A stretch of DNA of 64,000 bases from Brumicola pallidula DSM 14239 = ACAM 615 (GTDB lineage Bacteria; Pseudomonadota; Gammaproteobacteria; Enterobacterales; Alteromonadaceae), in contig NZ_KE386816.1 in assembly GCF_000428905.1 (NCBI RefSeq), positions 91,385 through 155,384 of the forward strand. Reading direction: 5' to 3'. The notes beneath the pieces were generated by a model that worked only from the letters and a program-made list of their open reading frames with translations, had not been told where the DNA came from and searched no databases. The stretch's first letter is position 1; each line of letters starts with the position of its first letter. The translations under genes were made by a program, and so were the position numbers. Below are positions 1 to 7,368 of this stretch, one piece after another.

Positions 1-857
1 AGTGGCAATACTGGGGCAACGATCGCCATCAGATCGATAATCGCAGTTTCACTTAGCTGTAAATTTTCAGGTGCGAATACGTAGCTTAGAAAAACGATAT
101 AGACTATATAGATAGCAGTTGAGGTCCATTGCGCCAATCGCATAGACTGAATTCTGGTTTGGGCTTGGTATTCATCCCCCAAATATCGGGATGTTTCAAA
201 CCCTTGCACCGTCACAAGCAAGCCTGCGATCAAAGCAACTGCCTGCCATCCTGAGACTGTTGCTGGTTCAATGACCAGTTCATGGGCTGCAGCTTTGTCG
301 ATAAAAAACCAGCCAAGACCAAATAAAAGCCCAGCGATGATAGCGAGCTTAATTGTGACCGTAATCTGCTCCATATGCTCCAGCGCTTGAAATCCCTTCG
401 TCCATCCAACGACCAGAATCACCACAAAGACAGCACTTGTGAGCAGCTGCGCACTGAACGCATCGTTTAATGGTGTCAGGCTGACTGCAAACGCCCCAAG
501 TAAGTTTAGATAATAGGCGACCGAAATAATATAGGCGAATGCAAGCACCCAAGACGAAGCCGTTTCAAGGCGGTCCTCGTGAGAACTTCGAACACCGCTG
601 CATTCCTCAAGGCGCGCAATATTAAAGCGGATAGTGGAGCCAAAAAGGTAAGCAACCACGCATAATACAATCATGACAAGCGGTGCATGTTGGCCGAAGG
701 AAGATATTAGGATCGGACCCAGTACCAAAAAGCCACTGCCAATAATGGAAGCCAATGGTGTGATAGTGGCGCGCCAGAGAATGGCTTTAGCTAGTTTAGG
801 ATAAAGTAACACCGCACCAGCGGCGATGGTGACAAGAACAATTAGATAATTTAACAT
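1..857 (-). CDS. Multipass membrane transporter-like protein (partial, C-terminus outside window)
   Basis: The frame is open from an ATG at 857 to the left edge, giving about 285 residues without a stop. The start has a good Shine-Dalgarno sequence (GAGGG) about five bases upstream. The protein is a run of hydrophobic segments with short polar loops and begins MLNYLIVLVTIAAGAVLLYP. An early glycine-rich motif (IIGSGFLVLGPIL) and a later FETSRYLGDEY loop resemble amino-acid/polyamine/organocation-type secondary transporters. The substrate cannot be told. It could equally be an uncharacterised inner-membrane protein of that fold. The end of the gene lies beyond the window, so total length and C-terminal features are unknown. 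Confidence 0.6.
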   Translation of the reverse strand, partial: MLNYLIVLVTIAAGAVLLYPKLAKAILWRATITPLASIIGSGFLVLGPILISSFGQHAPLVMIVLCVVAYLFGSTIRFNIARLEECSGVRSSHEDRLETASSWVLAFAYIISVAYYLNLLGAFAVSLTPLNDAFSAQLLTSAVFVVILVVGWTKGFQALEHMEQITVTIKLAIIAGLLFGLGWFFIDKAAAHELVIEPATVSGWQAVALIAGLLVTVQGFETSRYLGDEYQAQTRIQSMRLAQWTSTAIYIVYIVFLSYVFAPENLQLSETAIIDLMAIVAPVLP

Positions 858-974
858 TACGCCCTCTACGCCTTTATTACATGCGTGCTTTACACAAAAA
901 GCGAGGTAAAATCAGCGACTATTTCTGCATCGCTTATTGTTTTGTGATCCATCAGGACTATCAGCAACACCACG

Positions 975-1823
975 TTAATCTGTAACCACAACTTCATAGA
1001 CTTTGTTATACAGCGGATTATTTTCAGGTGACCAGTTGCCGTCTTTCGTGTATACATTTGATACATTGAGATTTCTAAGACTCTCTATACTATAAAAGAA
1101 GCCGTAATACTTATACGCAAGATATATCTGCTCGTAATCACCTACCTGCCCAAGGTAGGGAATATCCCTATCCATATTTGCATTAACATTGGTATATAAC
1201 TGGTATTCCAAATCGATTAAAAATTGCAAGCGCTGCTGGGCTGTGACGGTTTCACAGTCACCATACATATTCACAACTTGACCAATTGAACAGCGCCTTC
1301 CATAATTTAAGGCCATTGCCTCACGTTGAGCTGATGCAGATTCTATTGTTACCACACCTTCATAATCAGCTCGTCCAAAAGTGGTTCCGGGTTCAGCGTT
1401 AGAAGCGTCGGCTTGCTCCATTAATGACAGGAAATTAGCTTGTCGGGGACCGCCATGAAATACAACCAGTGAATTTTTGTTGAGAACTTTAGTTTCACCG
1501 GCTAAAAATACATAGTTGGCGCAGCTAGAAATACACAGGTTGGCTACTTCCACGGTCATCCGTTTTTCATGAATGAAGTTACCCATGTCGATACCCGCAT
1601 AAAGACTTCCACCGTTGCTGTTTACCAACAAGCGGTCGCCGGGTCGATACAGCCGCTTAAATTTTTCAACCCGCTGCATATCGATAGGACCAAAGTATTG
1701 AATAACGCCGCTATTTAAACGCTTAACGCCGCTAATATCGGGCCCAAGCATGGCAGAGAAAAACCAAGTTAGCCCTGCCAACACAGCAGCAAAAAATAAA
1801 ATTGTTTTTAACGCGCCACTCAA
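975..1823 (-). CDS. ClpP/crotonase-fold membrane-anchored protein (COG3904-like)
   Basis: This 282-residue protein has one N-terminal transmembrane or uncleaved signal segment (about residues 5-25) followed by an extracytoplasmic domain. Residues 66-77 (VNSNGGSLYAGI) and 97-109 (CISSCANYVFLAG) match the pattern of ClpP-fold predicted periplasmic proteins, where the glycine-rich turn forms the oxyanion site and the serine before the second cysteine is the presumed nucleophile. Activity is inferred only. The start is a TTG: an in-frame stop sits immediately upstream, and the first ATG would remove the membrane segment. It begins 10 bases after the response-regulator stop, so it is probably the third gene of the kinase-regulator operon. 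A membrane-stress role is a guess. Confidence 0.6.
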   Translation of the reverse strand: MSGALKTILFFAAVLAGLTWFFSAMLGPDISGVKRLNSGVIQYFGPIDMQRVEKFKRLYRPGDRLLVNSNGGSLYAGIDMGNFIHEKRMTVEVANLCISSCANYVFLAGETKVLNKNSLVVFHGGPRQANFLSLMEQADASNAEPGTTFGRADYEGVVTIESASAQREAMALNYGRRCSIGQVVNMYGDCETVTAQQRLQFLIDLEYQLYTNVNANMDRDIPYLGQVGDYEQIYLAYKYYGFFYSIESLRNLNVSNVYTKDGNWSPENNPLYNKVYEVVVTD

Positions 1824-1833
1824 CTAATAATAC

Positions 1834-2481
1834 TCAAATTAGACCTAACTCTATTGCTTTTAGCACTGCTCGCGTGCGGTCACGTACACCTAACTTTGCC
1901 AGTATACTTGAAACTTGATTTTTGATCGTGCCTTCGGATTTAAAAAGGCTTTCTGCCATTTCTCTATTGCTACAACCGGAGGCCATTAAGCGCAAAATTT
2001 CAGTTTCGCGCTGCGATAAAGGCTCGGGTATATCGCTAGATTCAAAATCACCTTTGATGCCTTGTAGTCCTTGGATCAGTCGTTCGGTGATTGCTGGTTG
2101 TATTAGGGTTTTTCCAGCATCGACGGTCTTAATTGCTTCAACTAATGTTTCCAGTGAAACGTCTTTTAGTAAATAGCCTTTTGCACCTGCTTTAATCGCC
2201 TTGATGACCGACTCGTGATCATCGAAAGTGGTCAACATTATTACCGGGATTTTAATACAAAGTTCATTTAGTTTTATGAGTGTTTGAATACCATCTAAGT
2301 TGGGCATTCTAATATCCATCAAAATAACGTCTATTTTGACTTCTTGATCCTGGATCGTAGCAATCGCGTGCAGTCCATCGTTTGCTTGTGCTACTACCTT
2401 TACGCTATCGGACAACCCCAAAAGACTGTTTATACCTTGTCTAACTAGGGTTTGGTCATCTACCAATAATATATTAATCAT
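1834..2481 (-). CDS. Response regulator, NarL/FixJ (LuxR-HTH) family
   Basis: This 215-residue two-component regulator has an N-terminal receiver domain with the acidic pair D8/D9 (LLVDDQ), phospho-acceptor D56 (ILMDIRMP), the conserved threonine of MLTTFDD and the lysine of KGYLLKD. Its C-terminal LuxR-type helix-turn-helix covers about residues 150-212 (SQRETEILRLMASGCSNREM). Its start overlaps the end of the upstream histidine-kinase gene by 8 bases, which indicates translational coupling and marks the kinase as its partner. The family resembles LiaR/DesR regulators of membrane stress or lipid fluidity. That link is by family only; the actual signal is unknown. Confidence 0.93.
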   Translation of the reverse strand: MINILLVDDQTLVRQGINSLLGLSDSVKVVAQANDGLHAIATIQDQEVKIDVILMDIRMPNLDGIQTLIKLNELCIKIPVIMLTTFDDHESVIKAIKAGAKGYLLKDVSLETLVEAIKTVDAGKTLIQPAITERLIQGLQGIKGDFESSDIPEPLSQRETEILRLMASGCSNREMAESLFKSEGTIKNQVSSILAKLGVRDRTRAVLKAIELGLI

Positions 2482-3733
2482 GATCGAGAACCGGTACCTT
2501 AATGTCGGTCATAAACGCCGCACTATTTAAGGTGAACGCCACGCTTCCTTGTATTTGTTTGAGTCGTTCTTGCATTCCTTTTAGTCCATTTCCAAGTATA
2601 AAATTTGGGTTACTTTCGCTTATTTTTGATACTTTCAGTTGCTTCGAAAGTGCTGCTTCAATCGATAGTGCCAACAGATCGCCGGTTTGTAAAAAAGCAA
2701 TATGCATAGTTTTCGCATGACCATGTTTTAATGCGTTGGTAATACTTTCTTGAATACACCGAGTCAGAACGTCTGCAGTATTAACATCATTAATGGTAAT
2801 GTCGTTTGGATAATCAAGGCTTACCTTGATATTTGGTAAGCGCTCCGTCATTGCAAGTATTGCCTGTTTAATATTTAGGTTGGACTTCATGCGAATATCG
2901 GATACCGCTTCTCGAACATCACTCAACAGCAGCTTAGATAAACTGTGGCATTGCTCGATAGAGTCTTTTATTGCTTTTTTGCTTGATTCATCCTTTGAAC
3001 CAACATTCAATTTCTCAAGCTGGCGCCCGGCAACTTGCAAGTTAATGGTTAACGCAGTGAGATGATGACCAAGTAGGTCGTGTATGTTTCTGGCAATGCG
3101 CACTCGCTCAGCTTGTTCGGCGGCTTGCCCTAAAAGTTGCTGAGTTGAAATTAGCTCTAAGTTAATCATCTCCACTTTTTCACGGCTCTCTTTCGCTTTA
3201 ATAGTGGTGGTTACCATGACTAATGCAAATAGATTAAAGGTCCAAAATAGCATTGCGGTAACAACCATGCCGTTGAAATTCCAATATAAGCCATAAACTA
3301 AATAAAGTGTTAATGACCAAATTGGTGAGAGCATGAATGCCGTCTTTATCTTCATAAAGTGGGGAAGGGCGGCACTCCACACAACCATCAATATAGCGGT
3401 ATAAACAAAGGGAACAACAAAATAGATAGCGATGACAATAATGAACGTAATTGCGAGCAATAAAAGTCGCACTGTGGTTTCATTTTTGTATTTCTCTTGT
3501 TGGGAAAGTAGTAACCAAAAGAATAAATAACAAAGAAACAAAACAGCAGCTAAAGCCACTTGGGTGTTTGAAATTGGCGTCCAACTCAACATAGAATAAA
3601 GTGAGGCTCCACTAACCAATAACCACGTAAAAATAGCAGACGCAGTGTCTATACTAATGTTGGCTTTGTGTCTGCGATAAAATGCAGCTATTGATTTATT
3701 GTTAATCTGACTTTCCATATAACCAATTTCCAT
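2474..3733 (-). CDS. Sensor histidine kinase, HisKA_3 type (NarX/DesK/LiaS-like)
   Basis: This 419-residue membrane kinase has about six hydrophobic segments in residues 35-190, with almost no periplasmic domain, so it probably senses something in the membrane. A coiled-coil linker (about 195-215) leads to the dimerisation and phospho-acceptor box with ARNIHDLLGHHLTAL (His about 218). The ATPase domain has an N-box with CIQESITNALKHG and a G-box with GNGLKGMQERL. Short intramembrane sensors with HisKA_3 pair with LuxR-type regulators, as here. Two ATG starts are possible (3733 and 3718); neither has a clear Shine-Dalgarno sequence. Confidence 0.92.
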   Translation of the reverse strand: MEIGYMESQINNKSIAAFYRRHKANISIDTASAIFTWLLVSGASLYSMLSWTPISNTQVALAAVLFLCYLFFWLLLSQQEKYKNETTVRLLLLAITFIIVIAIYFVVPFVYTAILMVVWSAALPHFMKIKTAFMLSPIWSLTLYLVYGLYWNFNGMVVTAMLFWTFNLFALVMVTTTIKAKESREKVEMINLELISTQQLLGQAAEQAERVRIARNIHDLLGHHLTALTINLQVAGRQLEKLNVGSKDESSKKAIKDSIEQCHSLSKLLLSDVREAVSDIRMKSNLNIKQAILAMTERLPNIKVSLDYPNDITINDVNTADVLTRCIQESITNALKHGHAKTMHIAFLQTGDLLALSIEAALSKQLKVSKISESNPNFILGNGLKGMQERLKQIQGSVAFTLNSAAFMTDIKVPVLDHD

Positions 3734-3815
3734 GCGTTATTAATTTGAATGATGTCGACGCTTTTCTGTTGTTGAGCATATCAGTCAGATACATTGCAGC
3801 GCGATAGGCCAAAAG

Positions 3816-3830
3816 TCACTTTTTAAGTGA
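3816..3830. promoter_or_regulatory. Dyad in divergent promoter region, candidate response-regulator site
   Basis: TCACTT and AAGTGA form a perfect 6-base inverted repeat around TTT, between the kinase operon and the divergent membrane-protein gene. Its place suits a regulator controlling one or both sides. The function is inferred from position and symmetry only. Confidence 0.3.
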
Positions 3831-3926
3831 TGACTTGTGGCACTCATTTCATTCATTCCCAGAATATACAATAGCCCCATTGACATCGTTATTGACCAAA
3901 CTGGTCTACACAACTGGGGTTTTGCT

Positions 3927-4691
3927 ATGACATACATTCACTCTATCTTATTTATCCTACACATTTTATTTGGAACCGCGGCATTAATTTTGTTTTGGGT
4001 GCCTATATTTACTCAAAAAGGTAAACTTAATCACGTTAAATTTGGTCGTTATTACGCCAATACTATGTATACAGTTGCGGGCACTGGCGCTTTAATGGCG
4101 ATAATAGTGCTGACAATCCCGCTGGTCATAAGAGCTGGCATGATTTCAGAGAATACAGACACTGAAAAATTTGCACAGATAATCCGCATTTTCTGGGTCT
4201 TTTTATTATATTTGAGTATCTTGAGTTTTACGGTAACGAGACATGGCATTGCCGTACTCAGAGTAAAAAATAATCGTACTTCTTTAAGAAAAGTTAGCTA
4301 TCTACTACCTATTATAGCCCTAGTTGCGGGGGGTCCCGTAATTTTTTATGTGGGTTATGTAAATGAGCAAACGTTACATATGGTATTTGGCGTATTAGGG
4401 CTGTTAGTTGGTATAACCATGCTGAAGTATTGTTTACAAAAGAATATAAAAAATCGTGAATGGATATTAGAGCATATTGGTTCAATGATCGGTTCTGGAA
4501 TAGGCGCATACACAGCATTTTTAGCCTTTGGTGGTAGAACCGTATTAGCAGATTGGGGGCAATTACAAGTCTTATTTTGGATCGCTCCAGGAGTCATTGG
4601 TAGTGCTGCATCAGCGCTGATGTGTAAAAAATATAAACGCATATTTACGGTGATAGATGAAGCTCCCCTTTACGTAAAAAAAATGACCTAA
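3927..4691 (+). CDS. Multipass inner-membrane protein, divergent from a two-component system
   Basis: This protein of about 254 residues has seven or eight hydrophobic helices and several conserved-looking histidines close to helices (HSILFILHILFG, HVKFGRYYA, TRHGIAVL, LEHIGSMIGSG), the layout of DUF2306-like or haem-type membrane proteins. I cannot assign the family firmly. The open frame extends upstream to a GTG at 3837, but the ATG at 3927 is preferred: a GGGG sequence lies a few bases before it, and the extra residues upstream are polar and unlike a membrane N-terminus. Its divergent position next to the kinase operon makes it a plausible target or sensor partner of that system. Confidence 0.65.
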   Translation: MTYIHSILFILHILFGTAALILFWVPIFTQKGKLNHVKFGRYYANTMYTVAGTGALMAIIVLTIPLVIRAGMISENTDTEKFAQIIRIFWVFLLYLSILSFTVTRHGIAVLRVKNNRTSLRKVSYLLPIIALVAGGPVIFYVGYVNEQTLHMVFGVLGLLVGITMLKYCLQKNIKNREWILEHIGSMIGSGIGAYTAFLAFGGRTVLADWGQLQVLFWIAPGVIGSAASALMCKKYKRIFTVIDEAPLYVKKMT

Positions 4692-4712
4692 ATATGCAGG
4701 TTAGGTTTATTT
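4686..4712 (+). terminator. Weak hairpin overlapping the stop codon
   Basis: ACCTAA and TTAGGT pair across a 9-base loop, followed by a T-rich stretch. The stem begins inside the last codons of the membrane-protein gene. It is AT-rich and short, so termination is only possible, not certain. Confidence 0.35.
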
Positions 4713-4946
4713 TTAGGTGTTTTTTATATCCATTAATACCATTTGATGAATACTTATCAAATGGCTTAAAACGATGATACAAGGAGTAGCGAGAATACCT
4801 TTGGTTAGAGAATAAATACTAAGCTGTAATGATCAATAGAGTTCGCAATCCGGTAGAATTAAGCCAACAGCATGGTTAATTATTCATGAATTAACCATGC
4901 CAATAAAGTCCTAGGCTGATACCCAAAATCTTAGCAAAAAACTGCC

Positions 4947-6272
4947 TCATAATTCATCTTGTCGGAGGCGGGAGGAAAGCGTCAATTCCCCACACGTTTG
5001 TTGATCAGTCAACATCCAGCAGACAGAAACGGCCTCTCGCTCAGAACTCAGCAGACGCTTTAATTCTGTTATATTTAAGTGCGTCACGCGCGTGCCATCG
5101 ATGCTAGTAATAAGATCATTGGTTTTTAACCCAATCGCGTATGCGGCTGAGTCTTTTGCCACCGATTTAACCACCGCACCTATGCGATGGGGTCTGATTA
5201 ACATGCCGCTTCTATCCAAGTATAAAGGTACTGGGAATGATTGGTTCGGTTTGATGAACATACGCTCATTAGGATAATCAAAAATTAGGTTGAAGCGACT
5301 CAATACTTCGTTACCCAAGAGTCCATTACTGCCATAATCAGTATGACCGCCTGAGATAAAGAAACTCACTGGAACTGCAGTCAGAATTGAGCTTCCGAGG
5401 TTTATTGAGTGTGACAAACCGACCTTACTCTGCACGCTTCCGGACATCCCTTGGCTCGTAGTAGTATAAAATTGTGATGGCTCTTCTATCCCCTCATGAG
5501 TATCTGGCGTAAGAGATATAGGCCCTCTGTAGCCAGTATCTATCAGTAGTTTTATCTCAAGCGATTGCCCATCTTCGATTGCTATTTGCGTCGTTAAAAA
5601 AGGTAGGCTGGAGTGAACCTCTATGGGCACCTCCTGCCAGCCAGAGTCGCGCTTAAAAATGCTGCCTTTGTCTGACTCAGGTTCAGAAAAACTGAGCAAT
5701 TGCCGATCGTAATCGATTTCGACCACGAAGCGTTCAAAGAATTGTGCACCAATAACCCCATCAAAATATACTTCGTCGAAATCATTAAAAAACGGAACCG
5801 AGGTGATTGGCAAGTAAATGACAGATAAACCGTCCAGGCGAACATTGCCAAGTGCTAAATTTGTATCATTGATTATATAAGCGACAGGATTGGGGCCTGT
5901 GCCTACGCCGGAAACCTCTACTTTTCCTGCCATCTCCAATGGTAGCTTTTTGGAGTGTGTACTTTCGAGAATAACGGTTGCTGCGGCACCGCTATCGAGT
6001 ACAAATCTCAAAGGCTCACGGCCATTAACACTGACTGGTAAAATGATGTGATCGTCTATCAGTTCAAAGCCCACAGTAGTGGTCCTTGCATCATCAACCC
6101 AGCTATGCGTTGCCGTGGCATTTGCATAGCTAAACTGGACCATATTGGTCAGTTGACAACCACTTAGTAACAGGGTAACGCAAAGCATAAAAGCCTGGAG
6201 AATCGTTATGTAATGCCACTCTGATCGAATTTCGTTAGTATATTGCCTGTGAGTGATGTGTGTATTTTTCAT
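4947..6272 (-). CDS. Lipoprotein with two retropepsin-like aspartyl protease motifs and a PDZ domain
   Basis: This 441-residue predicted lipoprotein has a long N-terminal extension, a hydrophobic segment and the lipobox LLSGC (lipidated Cys about 39). Two aspartyl-protease signatures follow: FVLDSGAAATV (D93-S94-G95) and LLIDTGYRG (D245-T246-G247). Each sits in a beta-rich half with the GLLGNEVL/GVIGAQFF-type element of pepsin-like folds. A C-terminal PDZ domain spans about residues 355-435 (KSVAKDSAAYAIGLKTNDL). Retropepsin-like proteins with PDZ domains occur in many bacteria; the substrate here is unknown. The gene stands alone, with broken genes downstream. The exact N-terminus is uncertain, because the lipobox is unusually far from the first Met. 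Confidence 0.82.
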   Translation of the reverse strand: MKNTHITHRQYTNEIRSEWHYITILQAFMLCVTLLLSGCQLTNMVQFSYANATATHSWVDDARTTTVGFELIDDHIILPVSVNGREPLRFVLDSGAAATVILESTHSKKLPLEMAGKVEVSGVGTGPNPVAYIINDTNLALGNVRLDGLSVIYLPITSVPFFNDFDEVYFDGVIGAQFFERFVVEIDYDRQLLSFSEPESDKGSIFKRDSGWQEVPIEVHSSLPFLTTQIAIEDGQSLEIKLLIDTGYRGPISLTPDTHEGIEEPSQFYTTTSQGMSGSVQSKVGLSHSINLGSSILTAVPVSFFISGGHTDYGSNGLLGNEVLSRFNLIFDYPNERMFIKPNQSFPVPLYLDRSGMLIRPHRIGAVVKSVAKDSAAYAIGLKTNDLITSIDGTRVTHLNITELKRLLSSEREAVSVCWMLTDQQTCGELTLSSRLRQDEL

Positions 6273-6495
6273 TATTTTTTACCATTTTACTAAATAGGTC
6301 CGTTAACCTATTTGCGGGTCCACTCAGTTTACCTCATTTGTCAATTGTTATGAATTGACAAAGTTAAGGAAAGAATAGCTTGCTGGGTTTTCAAATCCTT
6401 CCTGCAAGGTTGCATCAATAAATGTCTCTATGACCTAACTCTATATTACCACGGTCACGTTTTTCGATTTACACCTTGTCCGATGAATTTGATGT

Positions 6496-6957
6496 TTAAC
6501 TCAACAGGTTATAAAGTACAACCCCTAGTTGTTCTGACTGCTTTTTAGTCGACATCTTAAGATTAGAAGACGTGATGCAGTAACCTTCAATAAAAGGTAA
6601 TAGGATAACAACCGCATTATCTAGTTGCTGCTCCTCGCAATTTTTAGGAGCCGCTTTTTTTAATGCTTCAAAAAGCATCGCATACAGCTTTTGATAATAT
6701 TCATCGACGGCTTTTTTTACTGCACTGTTACGTTCGGATATTGCCCAAAGTTCTTTAAAGATGACGGCACAATCACTGCTCTCAATATCAGTTAAAATAT
6801 GTAAGGTCAGTGCACTTAATTTTTTTTCTGGATTGTCTTGCTCTGATAACGACAGCAATTGCATCGATTCTGCATAGTCTACTAAAAAGCCTTCCAGTAA
6901 CGCTCCTAATAGTAGCTCCTTAGTTTTGAAATAATATAAACAACATTGGACTATAAA
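6496..6957 (-). pseudogene. TetR-family regulator, N-terminal DNA-binding region deleted
   Basis: The ligand-binding C-terminal half of a TetR-like regulator is readable here (LLFEAL, VVILLPFIEGYCI and following helices). Reading the same frame upstream of the first Met gives CLYYFKTKELLLGALLEG, the end of a TetR helix-turn-helix, preceded by FIVQC, which looks like an earlier part of the domain. Most of the helix-turn-helix is therefore missing, and an in-frame TAA follows at 6958-6960, where the divergent gene begins. A deletion has removed the DNA-binding domain and probably the shared promoter. The remaining open frame from 6864 (122 residues) is unlikely to be a working regulator. Confidence 0.75.
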
Positions 6958-6959
6958 TT

Positions 6960-7277
6960 ATGAGCAAGCTTCAAGATGAAAAGGCAGTACTAATTGCGGG
7001 TGGCTATGGCATAGTCGGTAAGCAGATTGCGTCGATTTTAAGACAGAGACATTCAAAAATGCCGATACTAATTGCAGGGCGAGATGTCAAAAAAGCAAAA
7101 CAGTTTGCAGATACTCTCGGTTATGCTGATGGTATTGCAATGGATGTAACAATGCTGAGTCAGATATCGCCCTTAAAAGGTAAATTAGCGGCGGTATTGA
7201 CTGCTACGAATGATCCACATAACTATATTTTTTTAGATACGATTTGTAACCACATCCCTTACATTGTCGCTACTTAA
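6960..7277 (+). pseudogene. N-terminal fragment of saccharopine dehydrogenase-like NAD(P) oxidoreductase
   Basis: 105 residues are present, starting MSKLQDEKAVLIAGGYGIVG. The GGYGIVG nucleotide-binding loop and the later LIAGRDVKKAKQFAD stretch match the Rossmann start of saccharopine dehydrogenase-like or trans-acting enoyl reductase-like proteins, which are usually about 350-400 residues long. The frame stops at 7277 straight after the second half of the Rossmann unit, and 30 bases later comes the terminator of the next gene. So the catalytic part is gone. It is divergent from the truncated tetR; the two look like a regulator-target pair destroyed by deletions. Expression of the fragment is possible but a function is doubtful. 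Confidence 0.72.
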
Positions 7278-7308
7278 GCAGATCTGAGTTTACTTAAAGC
7301 AAAATAAA

Positions 7309-7340
7309 AAAAGACCCGATTGTAAGCAATCAGGTCTTTT
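7309..7340. terminator. Bidirectional Rho-independent terminator
   Basis: AAAAGACC..GATTG and CAATC..GGTCTTTT pair around TAAG with one mismatch. The stem has A-runs on one side and T-runs on the other, so it can act in both directions. It lies 28 bases after the TonB receptor stop on the minus strand. Confidence 0.85.
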
Positions 7341-7368
7341 GTACATCGTTTTAAACTAGATCTAGCTA

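Noticed and set aside
5092-5277. Plus-strand open frame inside the protease-PDZ lipoprotein gene
   Set aside because: It is antisense to a well-supported coding region and has no motif or ribosome site.
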